From the NCBI GenBank assembly GCA_963575745.1, contig CAUYUJ010016687.1:212501-266790 (forward strand): a stretch of DNA of 54,290 nucleotides, in the 5' to 3' direction. The DNA comes from Prorocentrum cordatum. Its lineage: Eukaryota > Sar > Dinophyceae > Prorocentrales > Prorocentraceae. The notes under the pieces were generated by a model. The model was not told the origin of the DNA. It searched no databases and was given only the letters and a program-made list of their open reading frames with translations. Each line of letters starts with the position of its first letter. Position 1 is the stretch's first letter. Below are positions 31,119 through 40,060 of this stretch, piece after piece. The translations under genes were made by a program, and so were the position numbers.

Positions 31119-31691
31119 TTGAGCTTCCTCAGGTGCCTCAAGGCTCCCGCGGACTCCATTTCCCGTGCCTTCTTTGACTTCGTGTGCGCTATTGTATTTG
31201 TTCCGCAGGATTGCCCAGGATTCTCCTCGATGGCCCCCGCCGAGGAAACACACAACAAAAAAACGCACACCGAGCGATGCCAAGCCCCCCAGTGGGCGAG
31301 CGCCACCTTGTCCCGAGCGGCAGCCGCCCCGCGCGCTGCGACATGGGGCTCCTCCCCCCCCGCCCCCTCGGCGCCCGCAATCTCCCGCCGATGGGGCATC
31401 TGCCTGCGTGCAGCCGGGAAGCGACAGAGCCATGGATTCTGTTGCGGGCCTTGCAGGGTTCCGTGGCTGGTATCTTTTCTGGGGGCAGGCTCGACAGCTG
31501 CTTTGCATGCTGCGCGCGCCCTCCTGCGTGCCCAGAGCGATGTTCTTGGTTGTGAGCGAGTGCTGCGAGCGTTGTCGCGGCTTCTCGCACATCTAGCCAC
31601 GGCAAGCAGCGCGCTGTGCGACCGTGTTCTGGCACATCAAAGCCCGGACGTAGCTGCACCGATGCGCCACGCGCAATACGTAGCGTGTTGA
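31119..31691 (+). CDS. Unassigned 190-aa open frame
   Basis: Repeat-free + strand frame with an Ala/Arg/Ser-rich central part and a leucine-rich, helix-like C-terminal half (CERVLRALSRLLAHLATASS). It stops at TGA 31689. No recognised domain. An overlapping antisense frame (- 31052-31600) has a less even composition. The flanks are non-coding repeats, so it could be a lone exon or chance. The start codon is not supported by anything except position. Confidence 0.22.
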   Translation: MSFLRCLKAPADSISRAFFDFVCAIVFVPQDCPGFSSMAPAEETHNKKTHTERCQAPQWASATLSRAAAAPRAATWGSSPPAPSAPAISRRWGICLRAAGKRQSHGFCCGPCRVPWLVSFLGAGSTAALHAARALLRAQSDVLGCERVLRALSRLLAHLATASSALCDRVLAHQSPDVAAPMRHAQYVAC

Positions 31692-31841
31692 CACGGCGCT
31701 ACGCACGTATAGTCTGAAAGCGAACGGTCAAAACGTGCAGCAAGGACGAGTGGTGAAGACGCGAGACCCCTGGAGGTCGAAGCTTGAATTTTTTGGGCGG
31801 CGCGCAACCCATGGAAACGGCAAAGGACGGGCCGCGGAGGC

Positions 31842-32080
31842 AAGGACACACGCGCATCTCGGGTCGGGCGAAAGGGGGGGATAGCAAAGGGGGGGTTTGA
31901 GAATCAGCTCACGTAGCTGATTTTCCCGGCGCCTCCCGGCGCCGGAGGCGGCTATGTATCGAGGAATGGGCCCCTCGGTGAGGCCGAAACCAGCTGCATG
32001 CAGCAAATTTCGTAACCCCCCCTTTCCCAATCCCCCCCTTTCGCCCGACCCGAGCATCCTAGATACAGGCGCGCGTCCTT
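31842..32080. mobile_element. TIR element with CGGGTCGGGCGAAAGGGGGG ends
   Basis: Left TIR about 31856-31897 (ATCTCGGGTCGGGCGAAAGG, continuing GGGGGATAGCAAAGGGGGGG). Right TIR about 32014-32056 is its complement. The similarity extends outward to GGACAC(A)CGCGC on the left and GCGCGCGTCC on the right. The interior has small hairpins (AGCTCACGTAGCT; CCCGGCGCCTCCCGGCGCCGG; GCTGCATGCAGC). No ORF. Confidence 0.75.
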
Positions 32081-32520
32081 GCTGGGCGCGCTAGCTGCAG
32101 GTCCGGCGCGATACGCTCGCCAGGACGTGGGCCAGCACGTGGAGCCAACAAGCAGCGTGTTTAAGCACGGACCTGTTGAGAACGGCACGCGTCGCGCTTC
32201 TCAAGAAGGGCATATCGGGGCAGCAGCGAGCCCAGAGACATGTTTCCTCGCACAAGGGTCGCCAAACTTTTTGTTGCAGCGCGCCGCGCGAGGCGCGACG
32301 CGCAATTACGGCAGGTTCGTGCCGTGACGACTTCGGCGGTGGTCTCTGAGACCTCGAGGAGCGTTCAACCTTGAACGATCGGCCGCTTCCTTAAACGTCC
32401 GATCGTTCAGCATCGAACGATTCTGGGTCGCCCGCGGCGTTCAGCATGGAACGCTGGCGGGGGGTCGCCGCCAGGCGACAAGACGCGAACCTACTGTGCC
32501 TTTGGCGCCCTCGCGCCCTC
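32081..32520. other. Spacer with GAACGATC words
   Basis: At 32360-32455 the words CTTGAACGATCGG, CGATCGTTCAGCATCGAACG and GTTCAGCATGGAACG form short alternating direct and inverted repeats. Otherwise nothing recognised. Confidence 0.45.
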
Positions 32521-32523
32521 CCT

Positions 32524-32690
32524 AGCAAAAGATGACACTGACGTCTCCGCGTCTCCATGATGACTGCCCTCCCGTGCTCTCGGACTTCGGTGCAACTCTG
32601 GTGGGGACGTGCTCCGTTCAGTGTCGTCCTCCACCTGCCCACCGACTGCTCCTTCCCCACTCGAGCTCCACAGCACTGCCAGGCGGAGTG
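32524..32690 (+). repeat. Duplicated segment D, copy 2
   Basis: Begins CCTAGCAAAAGATGACACTG and runs through GACTGCTCCTTCC-ACTCGAGCTCC, as in 28341-28490. Differences are scattered substitutions. The two copies diverge after CACTGCCAGGC. Confidence 0.85.
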
Positions 32691-32780
32691 GAGAAGGGCA
32701 TGCCGCTCTGGCCCAGGAGGCCGCGAAACTCTCCGCGCCCGGGCGGACGGCCGAGCGTCTGGCCTGCTCCGGGCAGGCGA

Positions 32781-32960
32781 TACAGTGGAGGTCAATCCAC
32801 AAGAGACCTTCCACAAGAAACCCAACCCCGAGACCCTAGGACGTCCACTGATTTTTGGTGTGGGCCCGTCGCGCTCTTCATGGCAGAACCATCGAAACCC
32901 AAGACGCCCAGGGCACCCTGGAGGCAAGCGGGATGTCTTTTGGCATGGGTCTCCACTGTA
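32781..32960. mobile_element. TA-flanked TIR element M2, copy B
   Basis: The 176-bp body 32783-32958 starts CAGTGGAGGTCAATCCAC and ends GGGTCTCCACTG, with TA outside both ends. Same length as copy A at 25054-25229, with internal substitutions and compensating small indels. No coding capacity. Confidence 0.8.
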
Positions 32961-33396
32961 GCTCATTCAGTCCTTGGGCTGATCTGCGCGCTGATGGCGT
33001 CAGTGCAGAGGTTGATTCTGCTCTTGTCGTCCCATCGCGTGCTGTGCTTCGTGATTCTCCTGGCGAGCCTCGCGCCGCTGCTGGCGAACCTTCGGAGGAT
33101 GATCACACTCGTGAACCTTTTGGTGGTGCACTTCGTCTTGCACCTCCTCGGACAAACCGTATCACCAGTTCTGGAGTGCCTCGAATGGTATGCAGGCTGA
33201 AACGCCTTACACGCACGGTGCTCTTCATGATTCTGTCGTGGGCTTGCTCGCGAAGACCCCTCCGCACACTGTCGCACTCCGGGCGCAGCCGCCGCTCGGC
33301 GCACCGCGAAGGGCGGACGACGCACTCGGGGCGCACCCAGGCGAGCTTGCCCGCGCCCGGCGGGAGGACCGGGTTGAGGCAGCACGAGTGGAGATC
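32961..33396 (+). pseudogene. Possible degraded coding fragment between repeats
   Basis: Between M2 copy B and R1 copy 2, two + strand frames have protein-like composition. The first contains GVSAEVDSALVVPSRAVL and GALRLAPPRTNRITSSGVPR. From about 33190 a second frame continues with MQAETPYTHGALHDSVVGLL. One frame change would join them. I cannot name the family. The low-complexity, Pro/Arg-rich character resembles linkers of retrotransposon polyproteins, but no catalytic motif supports that. Confidence 0.22.
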
Positions 33397-33545
33397 GGGG
33401 ATCTTCTGACCTGGGTCAATCCAGACCAGGGTCAGTCAGGCCTTGCAGGGATCCTGCACCCAAGCCCAGGTCAGTGCGCCCCTGGCCCTGCAGGATCCTG
33501 CAAGATCCGGCGCTCTGACTGACCCCCGTTTGCATTGACCCTGGG
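33397..33545 (+). repeat. Dispersed repeat R1, copy 2
   Basis: Short form of the repeat at 1507-1735. The palindromes are mutated (GACCTGGGTC, GACCAGGGTC) and the middle is missing. It ends GACCCCCGTTTGCATTGACC. Confidence 0.7.
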
Positions 33546-33634
33546 GGTTGCTCACGGGGGGGGCGATACACAGGGGGGACACACGGGCACCTGTCGTGCC
33601 CCTTTTGGGTTCAGGGGGCCCTGTAGAGCACAAA

Positions 33635-34153
33635 AGTTGAACCTCTTCCTCCTCCTCCTCCACCTCCTGCTCCATTCCTTTTCCTTATAAATAACTTCTC
33701 CCTGTCGCACCCCGAGGCCAGTTTTTAGGGCGGGCCGGGCGTTTCGCCTGAGAGTTCCTCACCACTAATGACTCTGCGGCTTAAAAGTTGGAAACCGTTT
33801 CAAAGAAGGAGGCCCAGTCGTTTTCAATATGTGGCTCTCGCCTGAGTGCCGCGCACATTCGTTCTAAAACTGTGCAAGAGTTTCACGGATTGAGGGCAGG
33901 TTGTTTTCAACATGTGGCTCGAGCGGCTCTCGCCTGAGCGCGGCGCACATTCTTGGTGAACATTTGCAAGAGCTTCACGGATTGAGGGTGGGTGGTTTTC
34001 AAAATGTGGCTCGAACCTCAGCGCGGTGCACAGTCGCTTTCAACATGTGCAAGAGCTTTACAGATTGAGGGCGGGTTGTTTTCAAAATGTGGCTATCGCC
34101 TGGGCGCCGCGCGCATTCCTTAAACATTTGGAAGAGCTTTACGGATTGAGGGC

Positions 34154-34189
<36 letters not shown>

Positions 34190-34830
34190 ATGTGGCTTGA
34201 GCCTTAGCGCGGCGCACATTCGTTCTAAAACTTTGCAAGAGTTTCACGGATTGAATGCGGGTGGTTTTCAAAATGTGGCTCGAGCGGCTCTCGCCTGAAC
34301 GCGGCGAACACTCTTGTTAAACATTTGCAAGAGCTTCACGGATTGAGGGCAGGTGGTTTTCAAAATGTGGCTCGAGCCTTAGCGCGGCGCACAGACGTTT
34401 TCAAACTTCGCAAAAACTTCACATATTGAGGGCGGGTGGTTTTCAAAATGTGGCTCTCGCCTGAGCGCCGAACACATTCGCTTTGAACAGTAGCAAGAGT
34501 TTCACGGATACCCATCATCAGCGTACCAGGAATGGTGTTTCGGACGGATTCAGGATTATGCGGATGCAGCAATTACTTTGATTCTCCGTGCTGAAGTCAT
34601 AGGAATGGCGTTCTGGCGCGGTTCAGGATCGCCAACACGCAACAGTCAGGCTGATCCGTGGCGTTCGAATCCCGAGAACAATGTGTTGGCATGCTTCAGG
34701 GTCGTCAAACAGGTGTCTTCCAGCGAGGCAATTCCATCAATAGAAATGAACCGTTGCAGGGACCTCTAAAGAGGGAGCTTGGAGGGAGGGTTTACTCCAA
34801 CATCGTTGATGACTCTCGGGTTTACACTGG
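33635..34830 (+). repeat. Dispersed element L, copy 2, with expanded satellite
   Basis: Same ordered blocks as 25361-25840, but the satellite part is amplified to eight monomers (33830-34510). The right end (GTGTTGGCATGCTTCAGGGT, then CAACATCGTTGATGACTCTC) and the following TCC tract correspond to copy 1. Confidence 0.85.
33830..34510 (+). repeat. 83/92-bp satellite with higher-order structure
   Basis: Eight monomers, each starting GTGGCT, at about 33830, 33913, 34005, 34088, 34191, 34275, 34367 and 34450. Shared core is GCGC-GCGCACATTCG, then GCAAGAG-TTCACGGATTGAG, then GGTTTTCAAAAT. The 92-bp type (with CGAGCGGCTCTCGCC) recurs every fourth monomer (33913, 34275), indicating a four-monomer higher-order unit. 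Monomer 4 carries a T31 run at 34155-34185. Confidence 0.9.
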
Positions 34831-34906
34831 TCCTCCTCCTCCTCCTCCTCCTCCTCCTCCTCCTCCTCCTCCACGCATCGCCCCCCCCCCCCCCCCCCCC
34901 CCCCCC
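34826..34906. repeat. (TCC)n then poly-C
   Basis: About 45 bp of TCC followed, after CACGCATCG, by roughly 27 C. Run lengths may be unreliable. Confidence 0.93.
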
Positions 34907-35335
34907 ATGGCGCAACGCCCGAACCCAATGCGGCTCGACGCGCGATGGGTCGGGCGTCTGCGCGCGGGTGCGGGTCTGGGCGGACCGCCGCGAAATGGGA
35001 CCGACGCAGCCCCGCCCAGCACCGAGAGGCGAGAACCAGCGCGCCCCCACGCCCGGGAGACGCACCGCCCCCACGCCCGAGAGACGAGCTCAGCAGGGAA
35101 GGCGGGGCCGCTCGCCGAGTGCGGGGCCGCCGCGCGCGGTGCCCCGCCGCGGCCTCGGCTCCGCCCACCGCGGGCGCCCTCGGCGGCCTCGGTGGCGTCC
35201 GCCGCCGCCGTGCGGTGGCGGCGGCCTCGGCCACCGACGCGCGGTGTCGACGGGGGCGGCCGCCCCCCCCCCCCCCCCGGAGGGCTGCCGCCCCCGCCTC
35301 CATCTGTCCCGCCCCCTCCTCCTTCTCATCCTCCT
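34907..35335. other. GC-rich spacer
   Basis: Very GC-rich, with overlapping frames on all six readings. No domain seen in any frame. A C14 run lies near 35265. Confidence 0.4.
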
Positions 35336-35350
35336 CCTCCTGCTCCTATA

Positions 35351-35433
<83 letters not shown>

Positions 35434-35452
35434 CCTCCTCCTGCTCCTGCTC
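35336..35452 (-). repeat. (CTCCTG)n hexanucleotide array
   Basis: About 17 tandem CTCCTG units with a few CTC-only units, distinct from the pure TCC tracts elsewhere. Confidence 0.95.
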
Positions 35453-36525
35453 CTCCTCCCCCTCATTCTCCCGATCCTCCTCCTGATCCTACCCTACCTC
35501 CCACCTCCCCCCGTTTCCTCCTCTGCTCCTCATCTCGCGCGCCGTCCCCACTTTCCCCTCCCTCGACCTCCCTCCGCGAGGAGGACGACGGCGGCGGCGA
35601 GGAGGGGGGCGCCCGCGCGCGATGACGCCTCGCCGTCGCGGTCTGGGCATCACGCCTTCTCCACCTCCTCCATGCCTTGCCTCAGCTTCTCCCTCATGGC
35701 CTCGCGCTCCGAGTCCTGGGGCAGGGGGCTGGCGGGAGGAGGGAGAGATAGGGCAGAGGGGGGCTGATAGAAGGAGGGGGGCGGAGGAGGGACAGGAGGA
35801 TGGGTGGGGGGGGGGGGCGTGGGTGGAGGAGGGGGAAAAGCAATGCGAAGAAATACCGGATGAAGATATAGATGATGATGATGTTGCTGATGGTGATGAT
35901 GGTCATTGCCTCAACGGAACGATGGGAATGAACGCGGTGACAATTTATGAAGGCATACAAACTGCAACAATGATACACAACGGCTGGAATCCGCTGGCCC
36001 CCTTGTGGGGCCATCAGGCTGCGAGGATTCAGCTTGCTGCTCCCTGTGCCAGTTCCAGTTTCCAGTATCGTATGTTACAGTCCTGCTTTCTGCTTCCTAA
36101 TGTAAAGTGTTGAAGTCCGCGCGAGGGGGTAGCCGAAAAAGGGCCAACTACCACCCCCGAGTCGCGTTCTCTGAATTCCTGCGGGACTGTGTGGCACGTG
36201 AAAGTATACAAGTCGCGCTCCCGACGCAATGCAATCCCTTACAAATCCCAGCAGCCCTCCGGGCGTCGGTGGTTTAGGGCGTTTCCTCTTCCACCCCTCC
36301 CTCTTCCCCTTCGGGGAAGGGTTTATCATTGTTCCCTATTAATAAACACCCCCTCCCCCAGGCGACTGGGGGCCAAACAGGGTCCATGCCGACCCCCCCC
36401 CACCATCCCTTGCAAAAAAACCATGCAAACACACACTCTGCCTCCAAATTCTGAACATGCGCAGCCAACCCGATGCGGCCCTCCCCCACCATCCCTGTCA
36501 AAACACAATACAGAGTACACTTGGC
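35453..36525. other. Unassigned spacer
   Basis: Includes CT-rich and G-rich patches (G10 near 35807), a short GATGAT run (35870-35905), and ordinary sequence at 35930-36500. Small frames on both strands (- 36029-36229, - 36075-36329, + 36189 onward) are unrecognised. Confidence 0.4.
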
Positions 36526-36712
36526 GGCGGCGGCTGCGGCGGCTGCGGCGGCGGTGGCGGCGGCTGCGGCGGCTGCGGCGGCGGCGGCGGCGGCTGCGGC
36601 GGCGGTGGCGGCGGCGGCGGCGGCGGCAGTGCGGCAGCGGCGCGGCGGCGGTTTGGCAGCGGGGGGCGGTGGCGGCAGCGGCTGCGGCGGCGGCGGCGGT
36701 TTGGCAGCGGGG

Positions 36713-36751
<39 letters not shown>

Positions 36752-36787
36752 AGCGGCAGCGGCTGCGGCGGCGGTTTGGCAGCGGGG

Positions 36788-36824
<37 letters not shown>

Positions 36825-36848
36825 TAGGCGGCGGCGGCGGCGGCGGAT
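36526..36848 (+). repeat. (GGC)n / GGCGGCTGC array
   Basis: About 320 bp of GGC with TGC, AGC and GGT variants. Three longer GCGGTTTGGCAGCGGGGGGC inserts recur. Poly-Ala, poly-Gly, poly-Pro and poly-Arg frames here are repeat translations. Confidence 0.96.
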
Positions 36849-37155
36849 TGGCCCCCAGTAGCTGCCTATCCCAAGACGACTGCTGAATATGCTGAGGCTC
36901 GGGCCAGATTCGGGTGCTACGTATGTGTTGGGAGGGCGGGCGGGGGTGAGCGAAACGGCTTGCGGGCGGGGAGGGGGTAACTTGACCCCTCCCCCTACCC
37001 CCTCCCCGTGGACCTGGACGGGAGGGGCGGGGAGGTGTCAGGGCGTCCAAAGCGGCCTCGGCGAGGAAGGCAAAATCATTGGTTTTACTATGGTTTTGGC
37101 GCCATTTTGGCCTCCTGAGGGGGGGACGCTAAGTAGTGCCCCCCCCCCCTCCTGT
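36849..37155. other. Unassigned spacer
   Basis: G/C-run-rich sequence between the GGC array and a short satellite S patch. Nothing recognised. Confidence 0.4.
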
Positions 37156-37159
37156 GATC

Positions 37160-37300
37160 GATCTCCTCCAAGATGGCCCGAAGGAGCGCCCAGGAGGCCC
37201 CAAGAGTGCCCCAAGATGCCAAGAGGATCCCAAGCGGCCCAAAGAGGGCCCCCCGAGGCACCCAAGACGCCGAAAAGCCCCTCAGGACGGCCGTCTACTC
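37160..37300 (+). repeat. Satellite S-type units, short block
   Basis: CCAAGATGGCCC, GGCCCCAAGAGTGCCCC and similar units in + orientation, without core A or B. Confidence 0.65.
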
Positions 37301-37364
37301 GCCTGGGCGTCCTTTCTGGATGGGCTGGTGGGGATGCGCGAAGCGTCTAGACTTGCACTGTTTC

Positions 37365-38035
37365 CGCGCCCCCGAGGCCACGTAAACTGCACCGCGATAG
37401 CGTCCCCGAAGCCACGATCCTTTGTAAATTACGCCACGCTCGCGCCCCCGAAATCACGACCCTTGGTAATTTACTCCGCGCTCGCGCCCCCGAGGCCACG
37501 ATCCCTTGCAAATTACACCACGCTCGCGCCCCCGAGGCCACGACCTGTTATGCATTACTCCAAGTTTGCGCCCCCGAAGCCACGACCCCTTGCAAATTAC
37601 ACCACGTTCGCGCCCCCGAAACAACGATCCCTTGCACATTACACCACGCTCGCGCCCCCACGATCCCATGTAAATTGAATTGTGTTCGCGTCCCCGAGGC
37701 CACGATCCTTTATGAATTGTGCCATTAGCGTCCCCGAAACCACGATCCTCGATGCATTATAATATTCGCGCCCCCGAGGCCACGAACTCCCGCGAATTAC
37801 ACTACATGTCCCCGAGGCCACGACCCCTGGTAAATTACATACTGCTCACGTCCCCGAGGCCAGTCACCCTAGCAAATTATACAATTCTTGCGTCCCCGAG
37901 GCCACGATCCCTTGTACATGACCTAATATGCACGTCCCCGAGGTTACTAACCCTAGCAAGTGTGTAAGTTTGGCGCACTCGAGGCAACACAATCTGGTAA
38001 ACTACTGAAGTGTTGCTTCCCCGGGGCAACGCGCC
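37365..38035 (+). repeat. 42-bp tandem array, about 16 diverged copies
   Basis: Unit consensus is GCGCCCCCGAGGCCACGATC, then CCTTGTAAATTACACCACGCTC. Because 42 is a multiple of 3, one + frame reads a 14-residue repeat of type APPRPRSLANYTTL for about seven units (to 37678). After shorter units a second frame continues SPRPRPLVNYILL-like copies to about 37967. The - strand is also open. Translation is unproven. Confidence 0.9.
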
Positions 38036-38039
38036 TTCC

Positions 38040-38128
38040 AAAACGGCTCCACGAGGGGGCCCAGACGGGGGTTCGAACGAACATTTCGATCCCTCGGCCC
38101 CGAGAGGCCCACCAGGAGGCCCCCAAAG
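38040..38128 (+). repeat. Satellite S core B fragment
   Basis: GGGGGTTCGAACGAACATTTCG followed by ATCCCTCGGCCCCGAGAGG matches core B of satellite S. It lies exactly between the 42-bp array and the 3' end of the LINE relic, so it may mark the breakpoint that removed the reverse transcriptase. Confidence 0.7.
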
Positions 38129-39846
38129 GCCCGACAAGAACAGAACACGCGACCGTGAAGTCCGACAAGACGGCAGAGGGGCTCGTCGCATAAATGCGAT
38201 CAAGACGACCCACGTGTACCAACTGCCCGTTCTGGGTCTCGCGACGGGTCGGCTCGGGCTGCAGGTAATTCCGTCCAACGTGGGAAGTACCGGGCAAAGA
38301 CGGCATGGCGATGACGGCCCCCAGGGCGCCACCTGGACCCATCCGCACACTGACTTCCTTCCCCCTCCAAGCTGCAATTAAAGCCGACACAAACAAACAC
38401 CAGGGCATCCCCAGCGGTAGCAATAGCATCACGAATGCGGCGCAGATCACGGATGAAGGCCCAGGAGGGCCCGCCAGAGGTCGGGAGATGAGCGTTGAGC
38501 ACCCATCAGGTCCCATTACAGCCGTTACATTTCGATAGAAGAATCCTGCCAGGAACAATAGGATGGTGCTCGATGTCCGTGAAGGGTCGACAGAGAGCAG
38601 GAAAGAAAACAGTGAGTACGCCACCCGCGATGCCAGCACCACCGCCGGAGAAGCCAATGGAACGCCCGCGCAAGTCAGTCCGAATGGCCGTGGCACCATC
38701 CTGAATGCCATGAGTCTTCTGTATACACAAAGTACTGGACCGCCGAAGATGCGCAAGCAACGATGGCACCGTCTGGAAGCGCGAAGGGAAGCATGAGAGA
38801 TGGACGCAAAAGAGTCCCCTAGAGTTCCAAGTGAGAGCAGGGGGAGCAAAGAGCGGCGGCGGCGAGAAAGGCAGAGACGTTTCAAACTGGTGTCTCCCCC
38901 TCCCCCCGCCGAGAGACTGATCGGAAACGCGCTGGGGCTGGGTGGCGCTGCCGCGACTAGCTGAATTCACGCTCGCGGGGGCCCCAGCAGTGGCAGGAAC
39001 CGCGCCACTCTCCCTCCAGTGATGGGCCTGTTTTCCACCACCACCACCATAAGTTGGAGGAGGAGGGGGTCCTCCTCCTCCTCATCCTCCTCTTCCTCCT
39101 CCTCGTCCTCCTCCTTCCCCCCTCCAACTTATGGTGGTGGTGGTGGAAAACAATCCCATCATCCAGTCCAAAACTGGGCCGCTGGGCGCATTCCAGTTGT
39201 TACTGCCACCACGCCAGCCGGGCTCCTCCTCAAAAGGGGCGGGGAGGAACCGCCCGAACGCAGCCTCGAAGTTAGCACGAACTGACTGTAGCCCCATAGC
39301 TGCAAGCCCTTCCTTTTCGATGCGCACGTGGGCCACACGGGCATTCTGAGGGCAGCAACTGAGGTGGAACATCGGGACAGGATCCCCCTTCGAGCGAAGC
39401 GCGAACACATCCGCACCAATCCCGCTCGAGTTAGCCTGGAGCCCTCCCTAACCCAACTCTTCCTGCAACGCCTGACGTACTTTCCCCATCTTGAAGAATA
39501 CGAGGCGATGCGCAGTGTACGTTTCACTCAGCTTCCCGAAATTGTCCGAGATGTCCGACAATGTCGGAGGCGATCCCTTCTAATGTCGACGCCATGAGAC
39601 GATCCTTGCACCCCAGGGTGAGCAAGCGATGGGGATCCTCAAGAACAGCTGAATCGTTTCCAACCGACGTGGAACTGTCCGAGTCAACGGCCCTTCTTTT
39701 CTCCGAGAGTGGCACTGCATGCGAAGACGGAACCTTCGAGAATAATGACTGGTGTGCCTGCTCCAGCGCATCAAGACGCGAGATCCGCAATAGCAACTGG
39801 CAAGGTGCTCGGCCAGCACAGACTTGATCGACGCCAGATCCGCCAT
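38129..39846 (-). pseudogene. Decayed LINE ORF: N-terminal region plus APE-type endonuclease, no reverse transcriptase
   Basis: Start ATG at 39846, 134 nt after a spliced-leader relic on the same strand. N-terminus MADLASIKSVLAEHLA, then after one frame change LRISRLDALEQAHQSLF, a likely coiled coil. A region including PHRLLTLGCKDRLMASTLEG and LSCCPQNARVAHVRIEKEG follows (39100-39660) across another frame change and a TAG. The endonuclease spans 38835-38129 in three frames: TWNSRGLFC, IQKTHG (family: QETHG), HHPIVPGRILL, VCVGFNCSLEGEG (family: GDFN) and QPEPTR...GRLDRIYATSP. The metal-ligand Glu is Lys and the GDFN Asp is lost, so it is inactive. The typical downstream RT and RNase H are absent. 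Confidence 0.78.
39020..39163. repeat. Inverted repeat (about 42-bp arms) inside the LINE relic
   Basis: Left arm 39020-39063 (GATGGGCCTGTTTTCCACCA, then CCACCACCATAAGTTGGAGG) and right arm 39120-39161 pair with about two mismatches. The loop is a TCC tract of about 55 bp. It lies between the N-terminal part and the endonuclease of the LINE relic, and the right arm still reads in the LINE frame (LDWMMGLFSTTTT). Confidence 0.88.
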
Positions 39847-39946
39847 AGCAGCAGCAGCGGAGGGAGAGATGGGATTGCACACTGAACTGGGCACGGTGCC
39901 CACAACAGCCCCTGTGGCAAAATGCTCGAGAGGGCTCGGCTGCGAC

Positions 39947-39983
39947 CAAGCTCGAACTGCCGGGCCGTAGCAGTTCGAACTTG
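39947..39983 (-). repeat. Stem-loop at the 3' edge of the spliced-leader relic
   Basis: On the - strand, CAAGTTCGAACTGC (39983-39970) pairs with GCAGTTCGAGCTTG (39960-39947) at 13 of 14 positions around a 9-nt loop. The first four bases of the stem are the final CAAG of the leader. Confidence 0.8.
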
Positions 39984-40001
39984 AGCCAAAATGGCTACGG
40001 A
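39980..40001 (-). other. Dinoflagellate spliced-leader relic (dinoSL), - strand
   Basis: Reverse complement of 39980-40001 reads TCC then GTAGCCATTTTGGCTCAAG, a complete 22-base match to the consensus with T at the D position. The following base pair is TT, not a GT donor, so it is not an SL RNA gene. It heads the LINE ORF, giving a structure of leader, 134-nt 5'UTR and ATG. Upstream on this strand lies a GATGCT microsatellite (40002-40060). Confidence 0.92.
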
Positions 40002-40060
40002 TGATGATGCTGATGCTGATGCTGATGCTGATGCTGATGATGATGGTGATGATGATATCG
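40002..40060. repeat. (GATGCT)n/(GAT)n microsatellite
   Basis: Five GATGCT units flanked by GAT triplets, abutting the 5' end of the leader relic. It may be the insertion site. Confidence 0.9.

Noticed and set aside
32961-33396. Copia-type integrase/RT linker
   Set aside because: The Pro/Arg-rich character is suggestive, but no integrase, RT or protease motif is visible. Left as an unassigned coding trace.
33830-34510. CRISPR array (regularly spaced similar units)
   Set aside because: Units are contiguous 83/92-bp monomers without unique spacers. This is a satellite.
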